A model generated the notes under the pieces. That model was given only the letters and a program-made list of their open reading frames with translations. It made no database searches and was not told where the DNA came from. From Sphingobium xanthum (GTDB lineage: Bacteria > Pseudomonadota > Alphaproteobacteria > Sphingomonadales > Sphingomonadaceae), in assembly GCF_019737615.1 (NCBI RefSeq), contig NZ_JAHKKS010000009.1:1-64000 (forward strand): 64,000 bases of DNA, read 5' to 3'. How positions within the stretch are numbered: position 1 is the stretch's first letter; every line of letters starts with the position of its first letter. This document shows, one piece after another, positions 25,857 through 34,646 of the stretch. Made by a program: the position numbers and the translations under genes.

Positions 25857-26720
25857 CTAGCTCACCTTCGCCTTGCGTCCGCGTTTGGCGCGCACGGGTT
25901 CCGGAGCGTCCGGAACCTCGCTCGCCGGGCCGGGCGCGCCGAGCCGGTCGGAGAGACCCTTGGTCGCTTCGAGCAGCACGTCGGCGAAATGGTTGCGGCG
26001 CTCGTCGGTCATGAAATCGGTCGGGCCAAGCAGGGTCAACGCCGCCGCGAGCCGGTGGCTATAGTCGAAGATCGGCGCCGAGATGCCCGCGAAATTGCGA
26101 TGCAGGCGGCCGACCGTCGCCGCATAGCCCAGTGCGTGGACCTGCTCGATACTGTCCGACAGTTGGGCGCGGGTGATCGCGCCGCCGCGCCCGTTGGCCG
26201 TCTCATAGGCGGCCTGGACCTTCAGTGCCTGTTCCGTCTCGGAAGCGGGCAGGTGCGCCAGGAAGATGAGGCCGGTGGCCGTCGTGGTGAGCGGTATGAT
26301 GTAGCCGAGGCGCACCGAGAAGGCGCCCTGCAGAGCGCCGTCCGCCTTGGCGACGATGCACGGGCCGCGATCGCCCCAGAGTGAGAGATAGATGGCGCAG
26401 TCGGTCTTGTCGCGCAGGTCGGTGAGAATGTCCGCCGCCAGATCGACGACGTCGAGCTGCCGGATCGCGGCAAGGCCGAGCTGGATGGCGAAGGAGCCGA
26501 GGCCATAATAGCCGTTCTTGAGGTCCTGATAGGCCATGCCCTCGCGCACGAAGCTGACGAGATAGAGATGGACCTTGCTCGGCGGCATGCTCGCGCGCGC
26601 GGCGATTTCGCGGAGCGGCAGCGGCCCTTCGGCCATGCGCAGGACCCGCAGCACGCGAAAGCCCACTTCGATCGACTGGACTCGCCGGCGGGACTGATCC
26701 GCCATCCCCTCTTTCGCCAT
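25857..26720 (-). CDS. IclR family transcriptional regulator
   Basis: A 287-residue IclR-type regulator. The N-terminal winged helix is RRRVQSIEVGFRVLRVLRMA followed by LPLREIAARASMPPSKVHLYL; the effector domain ends about residue 255, and an Arg/Lys-rich tail (RAKRGRKAKVS) follows. Two starts are possible, ATG 26720 and ATG 26705. IclR proteins commonly control aromatic-acid catabolism, and this one is divergent from a flavin monooxygenase operon. A perfect dyad lies in the shared spacer. Confidence 0.92.
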   Translation of the reverse strand: MAKEGMADQSRRRVQSIEVGFRVLRVLRMAEGPLPLREIAARASMPPSKVHLYLVSFVREGMAYQDLKNGYYGLGSFAIQLGLAAIRQLDVVDLAADILTDLRDKTDCAIYLSLWGDRGPCIVAKADGALQGAFSVRLGYIIPLTTTATGLIFLAHLPASETEQALKVQAAYETANGRGGAITRAQLSDSIEQVHALGYAATVGRLHRNFAGISAPIFDYSHRLAAALTLLGPTDFMTDERRNHFADVLLEATKGLSDRLGAPGPASEVPDAPEPVRAKRGRKAKVS

Positions 26721-26791
26721 GCGCCGTACCCTTGTCCCTTCGAGGGTCAGGCGATGGCACGGTTCCCGCTTCGCGCCAACTGATTTGATAT

Positions 26792-26810
26792 TGACGAATG
26801 ATATTCGTCA
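26792..26810. promoter_or_regulatory. Candidate IclR operator
   Basis: TGACGAAT-GAT-ATTCGTCA has perfect 8-base arms. It lies in the 126-base spacer between the divergent IclR and flavin monooxygenase genes, 37 bases before the monooxygenase start. The assignment rests on symmetry and position. Confidence 0.6.
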
Positions 26811-26846
26811 GAATTATGGCTGAGGCAAAGGGAAGGATGCCTGAGC

Positions 26847-28073
26847 TTGAAGACGGATTTGGCGATCGGGATCGTCGGCGGGGGGATCGGCGGGCTGACG
26901 GCGGCGCTTGCGCTGCTGCGCCGCGGCTTCGATGTCTCCGTCTACGAACAGGCGAGCGTGCTTCAGGAGGTCGGTGCCGGCCTCCAGATCAGCCCTAACG
27001 GCGTCCGCGTCCTGTGCGCGCTCGGCCTCGAGCAAGCGCTGATGGACATCTGCTTCGAGCCGCAGGGCAAGGAAATCCGCCTGTGGAGCACCGGGCAGAC
27101 GTGGAAGCTGTTCGATCTCGGCGCGGAGTCCGTGGCACGATACGGCTTCCCCTACATCACGGTGCATCGCAACGACCTGCACCAGCTGCTCTACCGGACG
27201 ATCGAGACGCTCGCGCCGGGGACGGTCCACCTCGACCATCGCTTCACGGCGGTCGAGCGGAACGACAGCAAGGTCACGCTCGCCTTCGAGGGGCGCGAGT
27301 CCATGACGTTCGATGTCGTCATCGGCGCGGACGGCGTCCACAGCAAGCTGCGCGAGCAATTGTTCGGATCGGGACCAGCCAGGTTCACCGGCATCGTCGC
27401 CTGGCGCGGCGTGATTCCCGCCGAGCGGCTGCCGGAGCGTCTGCTGAAGCCGGTCGGCGTCAACTGGGTCGGGCCGGGCGGCCATGTCATCCACTATCCG
27501 ATCCGGCGCGGCGAGCTCATCAACTTCACCAGCGTGATCGAGCGGCAGGACTGGAAGACCGAGAGCTGGTCGACCGCCGGTTCCAATGCCGAATATCATG
27601 CCGATTATCCCGGCTGGAACGAGGATGTGCATACCTACATCGAGGCCATTCCGCAGCCGTTCAAATGGGCGCTGATCGCCCGCCCGCCGATGCAGGAGTG
27701 GGTCGCGGGGCGCGTCGCGCTGCTGGGTGACGCCTGCCATCCCTCGCTGCCGTTCCTGGCGCAGGGCGCGGTGATGGCGCTGGAGGATGCGTTCATCCTT
27801 GGCCGTGCCTTCGTCGAGTTCGATAACGTCGATGCGGCGCTCGCCCATTATCAGGCGGCGCGCATCCCGCGCACCACCCGCGCGGTCAATGGCGCCACCG
27901 CCAATACCGAGCGCTTCCACAATCCCGCTCTGGCCGAGCCGGCCGGGGCGCAGGCCTATATCGATGCGCAATGGGAGCCGCATCAGGTGGTGGATCGCTA
28001 TGAATGGCTGTTCCGCTACGATGCGACCAGTATTCCGTTCAGCGACAGCGAAGTCGCGACCGTCCAGGCCTGA
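26847..28073 (+). CDS. FAD-dependent aromatic monooxygenase (salicylate hydroxylase type)
   Basis: A 408-residue group A flavoprotein hydroxylase. The FAD GxGxxG motif (IGIVGGGIGGLTAALAL), the DG motif (VIGADGVHSKLR) and the GD motif (VALLGDACHPSLPFLAQGA) are all present. The pattern is that of salicylate 1-hydroxylase and 3-hydroxybenzoate 6-hydroxylase, which use NAD(P)H and O2 to hydroxylate (and sometimes decarboxylate) aromatic acids. The start appears to be a TTG at 26847 with GGAAGG ten bases upstream. It is the first gene of a four-gene operon next to an IclR regulator. Confidence 0.92.
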   Translation: MKTDLAIGIVGGGIGGLTAALALLRRGFDVSVYEQASVLQEVGAGLQISPNGVRVLCALGLEQALMDICFEPQGKEIRLWSTGQTWKLFDLGAESVARYGFPYITVHRNDLHQLLYRTIETLAPGTVHLDHRFTAVERNDSKVTLAFEGRESMTFDVVIGADGVHSKLREQLFGSGPARFTGIVAWRGVIPAERLPERLLKPVGVNWVGPGGHVIHYPIRRGELINFTSVIERQDWKTESWSTAGSNAEYHADYPGWNEDVHTYIEAIPQPFKWALIARPPMQEWVAGRVALLGDACHPSLPFLAQGAVMALEDAFILGRAFVEFDNVDAALAHYQAARIPRTTRAVNGATANTERFHNPALAEPAGAQAYIDAQWEPHQVVDRYEWLFRYDATSIPFSDSEVATVQA

Positions 28074-28075
28074 TC

Positions 28076-29269
28076 ATGAGCGACACCGAGACCAGCAAGG
28101 CGGCGTGGACGCGCACGGCGCTCATTCTCTCCTTCCCGGACAATCCGACGTTCAACGAGACCTACGGGTTTGCGGGCAATTCGGGCAAAGTGAATCTGGA
28201 AGCGCAGCTGCTGCGCGATCCCGCGTCGACCGCCAGGACGGTCTATGTGTTCATGCACCCGACCTCGGTGCTGCATCTGCTGCCCATGCCGACCGCGCTC
28301 GCCGATGCCGGGCTCGACGTGCTGTGCGCCGCCAGCCGCTATCCGCGCAACGACACCGCCCTGATCTTCGAGAAGGTCGCGATCGATCTCGGCAAATGGC
28401 TCGACTATGCGCGCGAGGAGCTGGGCTATGAGAAGGTCGTGCTGGTCGGCTGGTCCGGCGGCGGATCGCTCTCGCTCTTCTATCAGGCGCAGGCCGAGAA
28501 CCCGACGATCACCCGGACGCCTGCCGGCGATCCTGTCGATCTGACCAGGGCGGGTCTCAAGCCTGCCGATGGCGTCATCTTCATCGCCGCCCATCTCTCG
28601 CGCGCCGAGACGATGACCGAGTGGCTCGACCCCTCCGTGACCGACGAGTTGAACCCGGACGACCGCGACATCGAGCTCGACATCTACTCGCCCGATTGCC
28701 CGAACAAGCCGCCGTTCAGCGCCGAGTTCGTCGCGCGGTTCCGCGAGGCGCAGCGGGCGCGCAACCGCAAGATCACCGATTGGGCCCTGTCCGAGCTCAA
28801 GCGTCTCGATGCGCTCGGCACCGAAGAGAAGGAACGCGCCTTCGTCGTCCACCGCACGATGTGCGACGTGCGCTGGATCGACCTCAGCGTCGATCCCTCG
28901 GACCGGCGCCTCGGCCACACTTATATGGGCGACCCGAAGACGGTGAATGTCGGCCCGGTTGGCCTTGCGCGCTACACGACCTTGCGCTCCTGGCTCAGCC
29001 AGTGGAGTTACGATCTCTCGAACGCCAAAGGCCCGATGAACGCGGCGAAGATCCATCGCACGCCGGTCCTGCAGATCGAGAACACCGCTGACGAAGCCGT
29101 GCCCTCGACGCACAACCCGGCAATCCGCGACGCGCTGGCGACGCCCGACAAGGAATATGTCGTGCTGAAGGGTGCCACGCATTACTATTTGGGCCAGCCC
29201 GAGCTGCTCGCGCAATGCATCGGCTCGGTGATCGACTGGAGCCGGCGCAAGGGATTGCTGGCGTCATGA
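28076..29269 (+). CDS. Alpha/beta hydrolase
   Basis: A 397-residue alpha/beta hydrolase, longer than usual because of an insertion of about 130 residues between the nucleophile elbow and the C-terminal core. The elbow GWSGGGSLS gives Ser127, and the late His is in GATHYYLG. FMHPTSVLHLLP may form the oxyanion-hole region. The function is unknown; ester or C-C bond hydrolysis in aromatic catabolism is plausible. It starts two bases after the monooxygenase stop, and its own stop overlaps the LuxR gene start by four bases. Confidence 0.88.
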   Translation: MSDTETSKAAWTRTALILSFPDNPTFNETYGFAGNSGKVNLEAQLLRDPASTARTVYVFMHPTSVLHLLPMPTALADAGLDVLCAASRYPRNDTALIFEKVAIDLGKWLDYAREELGYEKVVLVGWSGGGSLSLFYQAQAENPTITRTPAGDPVDLTRAGLKPADGVIFIAAHLSRAETMTEWLDPSVTDELNPDDRDIELDIYSPDCPNKPPFSAEFVARFREAQRARNRKITDWALSELKRLDALGTEEKERAFVVHRTMCDVRWIDLSVDPSDRRLGHTYMGDPKTVNVGPVGLARYTTLRSWLSQWSYDLSNAKGPMNAAKIHRTPVLQIENTADEAVPSTHNPAIRDALATPDKEYVVLKGATHYYLGQPELLAQCIGSVIDWSRRKGLLAS

Positions 29270-30042
29270 CCGATCGCGCCGTCGTCGATGCCTGTGCCGA
29301 TCTGGTCGGCGCCATCGGCAGCGAGCGCTTTCCCGCCCGGTTCCATGCCGCACTCGGCACGCTGGCGGCGATCGATCTCTCCTCGGTCTTCCGGCATGAC
29401 GAGGGCAAAAGCGTCCAGCTGCTCTTCGCGCAGGGGACGGTGCCGTTCATGGCTGATTTTCCCATGCATGCCTCGCTCGATTATGCGCGGCGCTACTGGC
29501 GCTCGGATCGGCCGCTGCTGCGTCTCGCCCGCTCCGGCCGCACCGCGCCGATCGTGGTGCGGACCAGCGCCGCGGAGATCGCCGACCCCGATTATCGCGC
29601 CGCCTGTTACGAGCGCGCCAGCGTGCGCGAGCGCGTGTCGATCTACTGGCCCGGCCAGCCGATGCTGGTCGCCAATGGCTATCGCACCGGGGATAGCCCG
29701 ATCTTCAGCGCCGAGGAGTTGGAGCGCATCGAGTTGCATGCCGGGCTGCTGATGGCTGCGCTCGAACGACATGCGCATCTCCAGACCGTCGGCGCGCTGC
29801 CGCACAGCGAGGCCGAGCTAGTCCAGTCGCTGATGGAGCTAAATTGCGGCCTCAGCGCGCGCGAGGCGGAAGTCTCGGCCGCGATGATCCTGGGCGAGAC
29901 GCAGACCGAGATCGCGACGCGAAAGCGTCTCTCGCATGGCAGTGTCGTGACGTATAGGCGCAGGGCCTATGGCAAGCTCGGCGTCGCCAATCGGCGCGAT
30001 CTGCTGCGGCTGCACAGGCGTCTCGCAACCGGAGAGGGATAG
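29266..30042 (+). CDS. LuxR family transcriptional regulator
   Basis: A 258-residue protein with an N-terminal GAF-like sensing region and a C-terminal LuxR helix-turn-helix (LSAREAEVSAAMILGETQTE through VTYRRRAYGKLGVANRRDLL, about residues 190-245). No receiver domain or aspartate is seen, so it is probably ligand-controlled and not phosphorylated. It is cotranscribed with, and coupled by overlaps to, the hydrolase gene before it and the quinohemoprotein gene after it, so it may regulate its own catabolic operon. Confidence 0.9.
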   Translation: MTDRAVVDACADLVGAIGSERFPARFHAALGTLAAIDLSSVFRHDEGKSVQLLFAQGTVPFMADFPMHASLDYARRYWRSDRPLLRLARSGRTAPIVVRTSAAEIADPDYRAACYERASVRERVSIYWPGQPMLVANGYRTGDSPIFSAEELERIELHAGLLMAALERHAHLQTVGALPHSEAELVQSLMELNCGLSAREAEVSAAMILGETQTEIATRKRLSHGSVVTYRRRAYGKLGVANRRDLLRLHRRLATGEG

Positions 30043-32132
30043 TGCGGGCATTTGCGGCGATACTGTTGATGGCGAGCATCCTGCTCGGCGCTGTGCCCGT
30101 CGCGACGGCCGGGGCAGGCCCCGCGCAGGTCGATCATGCGCGGCTGCTACGCGCGGATCGCGAGCCGGGCCAGTGGCTCGCGCCCGGCCGGACCTATGGC
30201 GAGGATCGGTTCAGCCCGCTCGCGAGCATAAACGATGGCAATGCGAGCCAGCTCGGCCTTGCCTGGTACGCTGATCTGCCGGGGGATCGCGGAGTCGAGG
30301 CGTCGCCGCTGATGGTCGATGGCGTGCTTTACAATATCGAGCCGTGGAACGTGACCACGGCCTATGACGCGCGCACCGGCAAGCAGCTCTGGCGCTATGA
30401 TCCGCAGGTCGATCGCGACAAGGGCAAGCATGCCTGCTGCGACATCGTCAGCCGTGGCGTCGCCGCCTGGAAGGGCCGTATCTATGTCGCGACGCTGGAC
30501 GGGCGCCTGATCGCGCTGGACGCGAAGGACGGCAAGCCGGTGTGGAGCGTGCAGACCTTCGATCCGGTCTGGCCCTATACGATCACGGCCGCGCCGCGCG
30601 TCTATGACGGCAAGGTGCTGATCGGCAATGCCGGCGCGGAAGGCGCCGCGCGCGGCTATGTGACGGCCTATGACGCGGCGACCGGCAAGCAGCTTTGGCG
30701 CTTCTACACCGTGCCGGGCGATCCCTCGCTGCCGCAGCCCAACAAGATCCTCGAAATGGCCGCGACCACCTGGAAAGGCGAATGGTGGAAGAAGGGCGGG
30801 GGCGGCACCGTCTGGGATTCGATCGCCTATGATCCCGCGCTCGATCTCGTCTATATCGGCACCGGCAATGGCGGCCCCTGGGCGCAGGCCTATCGCAGCC
30901 CCGGCGGCGGCGACAATCTCTTCATCTCGTCGATCGTCGCGCTCAAGGCCGATACCGGCGACTATGTCTGGCACTATCAGACGACGCCCGCCGATGAGTG
31001 GGACTATACCGCCACGCAATCGCTCATCCTCGCGGACCTGAAGCTCGACGGCGTAACGCGCAAGGTCATCATGCAGGCGCCGAAGAACGGATTCTTTTAT
31101 ATTCTCGACCGCGCGACCGGGAAATTGCTCTCGGCGAAGAATTATGTGCCGGTGAGCTGGGCGAGCGGCATCGACATGGCGACCGGCCGCCCGATCGTGA
31201 ACCCGGAAGCGCATTATGGCGTCAACCCGGTGGTGGTGACGCCCGCGCCGGGCGGCGGCCACAGCTGGCATCCGATGGCCTACAGCCCGATCACCGGCCT
31301 TGCCTATTTCCCCGCCACCGAACTGTACTACGCTTATTCGCTGAATCCGGCGTTCAGGCAGACGCCGGGCAATATGAGTCAGCTCGGCATTGGCGGCACT
31401 GGCTTCGATCTGACGCGCCGGGCGGCGGCGGAGTTTGCCGAGCGTAACGACAAGGCGTGGCTGGTCGCCTGGGACCCGGTCGCGCAGACCGAGCGCTGGC
31501 GCGTGCCCTATCCGCAGCGGGGCAGCGGAGGGGTCCTGGCGACGACCGGCAATCTCGTCTTCCAGGGCACGATCAACGGCACCTTCGCGGCCTATACGGC
31601 GGACAAGGGGCACAAGGTCTGGGAAATGCCGGTGCAGCAGGTGCCGATCGCCGCGCCGATCAGCTACATGCTGGACGGCGTGCAGTATATCGCGGTGAAT
31701 GCCGGCTGGGGCGGAGGCATCGCGCATGCGGCGTCGTCCGCGCCGCTCAGCTTCGTCAAGGCGACACCCCGCCTGCTGGTGTTCAAGCTCGGCGGCACCC
31801 TGACGCTGCCCGCCGTCGCGCAGACGGCCGCCGCTCTGGTGCGGCCGCAGGACAAGGCCGATGCAGCGACGATCGCGCGGGGCGAGAAGGCCTATGGCGA
31901 CCATTGCGCCAGTTGCCACGGCGCCCAGGCGCGCGGCGGCATCAAGGATTTGCGCCGCATGACGGCGCAGACGCGCGCGGAGTTCCTGGACATCGTGCTG
32001 GCCGGCAAGCGCCGGGAAAAGGGCATGGCGAGCTTCGCCGACGTCGTTTCCCGCGCCGATGCCGAAGCGATCGAGGCGTATCTCGCGCGGCGAACCAGTG
32101 AGGATTGGGAGAGCCTGTCCGCAGGCAAATGA
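30042..32132 (+). CDS. Periplasmic PQQ-dependent quinohemoprotein alcohol dehydrogenase
   Basis: A 696-residue exported enzyme. After a signal peptide (to about residue 23) comes an eight-bladed propeller with repeated W motifs such as GKQLWRYD and the vicinal disulfide Cys132-Cys133 (HACCDIV) that lies over pyrroloquinoline quinone. A C-terminal cytochrome c domain has CASCH at 622-626 and a likely axial Met662. This is the type II quinohemoprotein layout: alcohol oxidation with electrons passed to a periplasmic acceptor. The start is a GTG overlapping the LuxR stop. No PQQ synthesis genes lie in the window. Confidence 0.94.
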   Translation: MRAFAAILLMASILLGAVPVATAGAGPAQVDHARLLRADREPGQWLAPGRTYGEDRFSPLASINDGNASQLGLAWYADLPGDRGVEASPLMVDGVLYNIEPWNVTTAYDARTGKQLWRYDPQVDRDKGKHACCDIVSRGVAAWKGRIYVATLDGRLIALDAKDGKPVWSVQTFDPVWPYTITAAPRVYDGKVLIGNAGAEGAARGYVTAYDAATGKQLWRFYTVPGDPSLPQPNKILEMAATTWKGEWWKKGGGGTVWDSIAYDPALDLVYIGTGNGGPWAQAYRSPGGGDNLFISSIVALKADTGDYVWHYQTTPADEWDYTATQSLILADLKLDGVTRKVIMQAPKNGFFYILDRATGKLLSAKNYVPVSWASGIDMATGRPIVNPEAHYGVNPVVVTPAPGGGHSWHPMAYSPITGLAYFPATELYYAYSLNPAFRQTPGNMSQLGIGGTGFDLTRRAAAEFAERNDKAWLVAWDPVAQTERWRVPYPQRGSGGVLATTGNLVFQGTINGTFAAYTADKGHKVWEMPVQQVPIAAPISYMLDGVQYIAVNAGWGGGIAHAASSAPLSFVKATPRLLVFKLGGTLTLPAVAQTAAALVRPQDKADAATIARGEKAYGDHCASCHGAQARGGIKDLRRMTAQTRAEFLDIVLAGKRREKGMASFADVVSRADAEAIEAYLARRTSEDWESLSAGK

Positions 32133-32183
32133 CGAGAGCGCTGCGGCAGCGAGGCTAACCGATTCAAAAAATTGCGATTTGCC

Positions 32184-32208
32184 GGAGCGAAACACACCCG
32201 AAAGCGTT
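32184..32208 (+). promoter_or_regulatory. EcfG-type general stress promoter candidate
   Basis: GGAGC (32184-32188), a 16-base spacer and CGTT (32205-32208) match the alphaproteobacterial general-stress-response promoter (GGAAC-N16/17-CGTT) with one mismatch. The response regulator start codon lies 37 bases further on. Confidence 0.45.
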
Positions 32209-32244
32209 GATAAGCGTGGGATTGGTTGGACCAGGAGGTCGCCA

Positions 32245-32625
32245 ATGCATGTTTTGATCATCGAAGATGACGCGCTGCTTGCCATGAATCTCCGGTTCTT
32301 CCTGGAAGAACTGGGGGCGGACAGCACCGCCGTCGCCGCCACGCAGGCCCAGGCCATCAGGGAGGCCATGGCGCATCCGCCCGATCTCATCGCCTCCGAT
32401 GTCGATCTGCCGGAGGGCAGCGGCCCGGCGGCCGTGAAGGCGATACGTGCGACGCTGGGTGACGTGCCGGTCATCTATGTGACGGGTCATGCCGATGCCC
32501 TGCGCGACGTCGAGCCGGAAACGCGCGTGCTGGAAAAGCCGGTCAAATGGCTGGAGCTGGTCCACGCCACGCGACCCTTCGGCCTGCCGCCTTACGAGCC
32601 GATCGATCTCGACGCGCGGGCCTGA
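32245..32625 (+). CDS. Single-domain response regulator
   Basis: A 126-residue protein that is only a receiver domain: the acidic pair is in LIIEDDALL, the phosphoacceptor aspartate in ASDVDLPEG, the Thr in VIYVTGHAD and the Lys in LEKPV. There is no output domain, so it acts by protein contact or as a phosphate sink. It lacks the FATGUY motif of SdrG-type stress regulators. A strong AGGAGG site precedes the ATG, and a stress-type promoter lies upstream. The partner kinase is unknown; a soluble hybrid kinase is encoded at 41393-43114. Confidence 0.92.
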   Translation: MHVLIIEDDALLAMNLRFFLEELGADSTAVAATQAQAIREAMAHPPDLIASDVDLPEGSGPAAVKAIRATLGDVPVIYVTGHADALRDVEPETRVLEKPVKWLELVHATRPFGLPPYEPIDLDARA

Positions 32626-32640
32626 GCGCCGCCCTGTTCC

Positions 32641-33381
32641 TCAGTCGATGCCGAACACCACCGTATAGCCCATCGGCATCGCGTCATGCGCGCGGCGGCT
32701 GATCGGCGCGAGCGGCGCGAAGGCGATGCCGGTCAGGTGATGCACCAGCCACGCCGGCAGCGGGAAGCGCTCGGCATAGGCCATTTTGGTCAGCAGATCG
32801 CGCACCACGTCCAGCCCGCCGCCGTTCACCTGCTCGCGCAGTACGGTGAAGCCATGTGTCGTCGCGAAATCGCGCAGCTTGTGGATCGTGTAGCGATGAT
32901 GGTCGTGTGGCTCCTCGTGCAGCCAGTAGAGGAACGGCACGCCGATGATCGCCCGGCCGCCCGGCCGCAGCACGCGGCGGACTTCGGCGAGGAGCTGATC
33001 CGGCTGGGCGATATGTTCGAGCACGTCGCTCATCAGGACCGTGTCGAGCGAGGCGCTCGCGATCTCCAGCGGCTTGTTGAGGTCCTGGCTCACGTCCAGC
33101 CTGATCTTCTGGTGCATGCTGCCGGGCCAGTCCACCCACAGCATCGATCGGACGTGCGGCGCATAGACGGCGGCGAGCGGCGCATTGCCGCAGCCGAGAT
33201 CGGCGAGATCGCCCTGCGCATAGTTGCGGATCGCGGCGACATAATTGGTCACGGCCCGGTCGGCGAACAGGCGCGAGGCGACGTTCACTTCGCCGGGCGC
33301 GCTCAGCCAGCGGCCGCCGCGCAGGGCGAACTTGCTCGGCTCCCAGCCGCGCGCCGTCAGCTCGGCCATGGCGCCCCCCAT
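32641..33381 (-). CDS. Class I SAM-dependent methyltransferase
   Basis: A protein of about 246 residues with a Methyltransf_11-type core: DLADLGCGNAPLAAVYAP binds S-adenosylmethionine, followed by VLMSDVLEHIAQPDQLL and EVRRVLRPGGRAIIGVPF. The C-terminal part (MAYAERFPLPAWLVHHLTG) may contact membranes or substrate. The substrate is unknown. The starts at 33381 and 33369 are hard to separate because neither ribosome site is ideal. It is convergent with the response regulator gene. Confidence 0.85.
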   Translation of the reverse strand: MGGAMAELTARGWEPSKFALRGGRWLSAPGEVNVASRLFADRAVTNYVAAIRNYAQGDLADLGCGNAPLAAVYAPHVRSMLWVDWPGSMHQKIRLDVSQDLNKPLEIASASLDTVLMSDVLEHIAQPDQLLAEVRRVLRPGGRAIIGVPFLYWLHEEPHDHHRYTIHKLRDFATTHGFTVLREQVNGGGLDVVRDLLTKMAYAERFPLPAWLVHHLTGIAFAPLAPISRRAHDAMPMGYTVVFGID

Positions 33382-33553
33382 GACTCCACGTGCCGGTTCG
33401 CTCGCTCCTGTCTGTTCGCCCAAAAGAGTAACTCCGCACAGATGAAGCGCTCTATCGCTCCATAGCAACTAAAATTCCCTTGTCGCCTCGCTTGACAGGC
33501 GCCCGGTATCCGCCTCTCTTGAGTCCGGGGACACATGGGGGAGAGCGTCGCGC

Positions 33554-34630
33554 ATGAGCGAGCAGGGGGCACGCGCGTTCGGTTTCGAGGGGACATGGCG
33601 CGAATACGCACCGATCGCCTTCACAAATTTGCTGCTGACGATCGTCACACTCGGCATCTATCGCTTCTGGGCGACCACCCGCACGCGCCAATATCTCTGG
33701 AGCCGCACGCGCTTCATCGACGAGCATCTGGAATGGACCGGCACCGGGAAGGAGCTGTTCATCGGCTTCCTCCTTGTGCTGGCCTTGTTCGGCCTGCCGT
33801 TCCTGTTCATCCAGTTCGGCCTGCAGGCGCTGCTGCTGCAGGGCTATGTCGGCGTGGCGTTCAGCCTCGGCTTCGTCGCGTTCGGCTGGATCTTCTATCT
33901 GAGCGGCGTCGCGCTCTTCCGGATGCTGCGCTACCGTCTCAGCCGCACCTTCTGGCACGGCATTCGCGGCGGCAGCGACGACAAGGGCTGGGGCTATGGC
34001 TGGTCCTATGTCTGGAAGAACTTCGTCGGCAGTTTCGCGCTTTATCTGCTCGTGCCTTGGGCCATGATCTCGCTGTGGAACGAGCGCTGGAGCAAGATGA
34101 GCTTCGGCCCGTTCGAATTCAGCGCGACGGCGAGCGAACGGGAAATCTTCAAGCGCTTCCTGCTGTTTTATCTCGTGCCCCTGGTCCTGATCGCCGGCGT
34201 CGTCTTCGCCGCGCTCTTTGCGGCGCCCAGCGCCATGCAGGCGTCCGGTGGATCGGAGCCGCCGGCATCTTTCGGCATCGCCATCCTGCTCACGATGCTG
34301 GCTGTCTATGTGGCGCTACCGCTCATCGCGGTTGCCTTTTATGCCAAATATCTGCGTGTCGCGATCGGCGGGCTCTCGCTGGAAGGTCTCGACTTCCATT
34401 TCGATGCGCGCACCAAGGACTGGTTCATGCTGATCCTCGGCGACATCGGCCTCGTGATCGTCACGCTCGGCATCGGCGCGATCTTCCTCAACTATCGCCA
34501 CTGGAAGTTCTTCGTGACGCATCTCGACGCGACCGGCGAAATCAGTCTCGCGCAGCTGACCCAGTCGACCACCGCCGCGCCGGGGCAAGGCGAAGGCTTG
34601 GCCGACGCATTCGACATGGGCGCGATCTGA
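33554..34630 (+). CDS. YjgN/DUF898 family membrane protein
   Basis: A 358-residue integral membrane protein. The DUF898 signature occurs near the N-terminus (TIVTLGIYRFWATTRTRQYL) and again in related form near the C-terminus (VIVTLGIGAIFLNYRHWKF); about six hydrophobic segments lie between. Function is unknown in the family. It starts an operon with the M48 peptidase gene 16 bases downstream, a pairing that suggests a role in membrane protein turnover. Confidence 0.88.
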   Translation: MSEQGARAFGFEGTWREYAPIAFTNLLLTIVTLGIYRFWATTRTRQYLWSRTRFIDEHLEWTGTGKELFIGFLLVLALFGLPFLFIQFGLQALLLQGYVGVAFSLGFVAFGWIFYLSGVALFRMLRYRLSRTFWHGIRGGSDDKGWGYGWSYVWKNFVGSFALYLLVPWAMISLWNERWSKMSFGPFEFSATASEREIFKRFLLFYLVPLVLIAGVVFAALFAAPSAMQASGGSEPPASFGIAILLTMLAVYVALPLIAVAFYAKYLRVAIGGLSLEGLDFHFDARTKDWFMLILGDIGLVIVTLGIGAIFLNYRHWKFFVTHLDATGEISLAQLTQSTTAAPGQGEGLADAFDMGAI

Positions 34631-34646
34631 TCGCGGGGACGGGACG

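Noticed and set aside
30147-32474. 775-codon open frame on the minus strand
   Set aside because: It mirrors the quinohemoprotein gene codon by codon, is low-complexity Arg/Ala/Gly-rich and has no ribosome site; a shadow of high-GC coding.
32245-32625. Assignment of the receiver protein as SdrG (FATGUY type)
   Set aside because: The segment around the conserved Thr reads IYVTGHAD, not the FATGUY motif.
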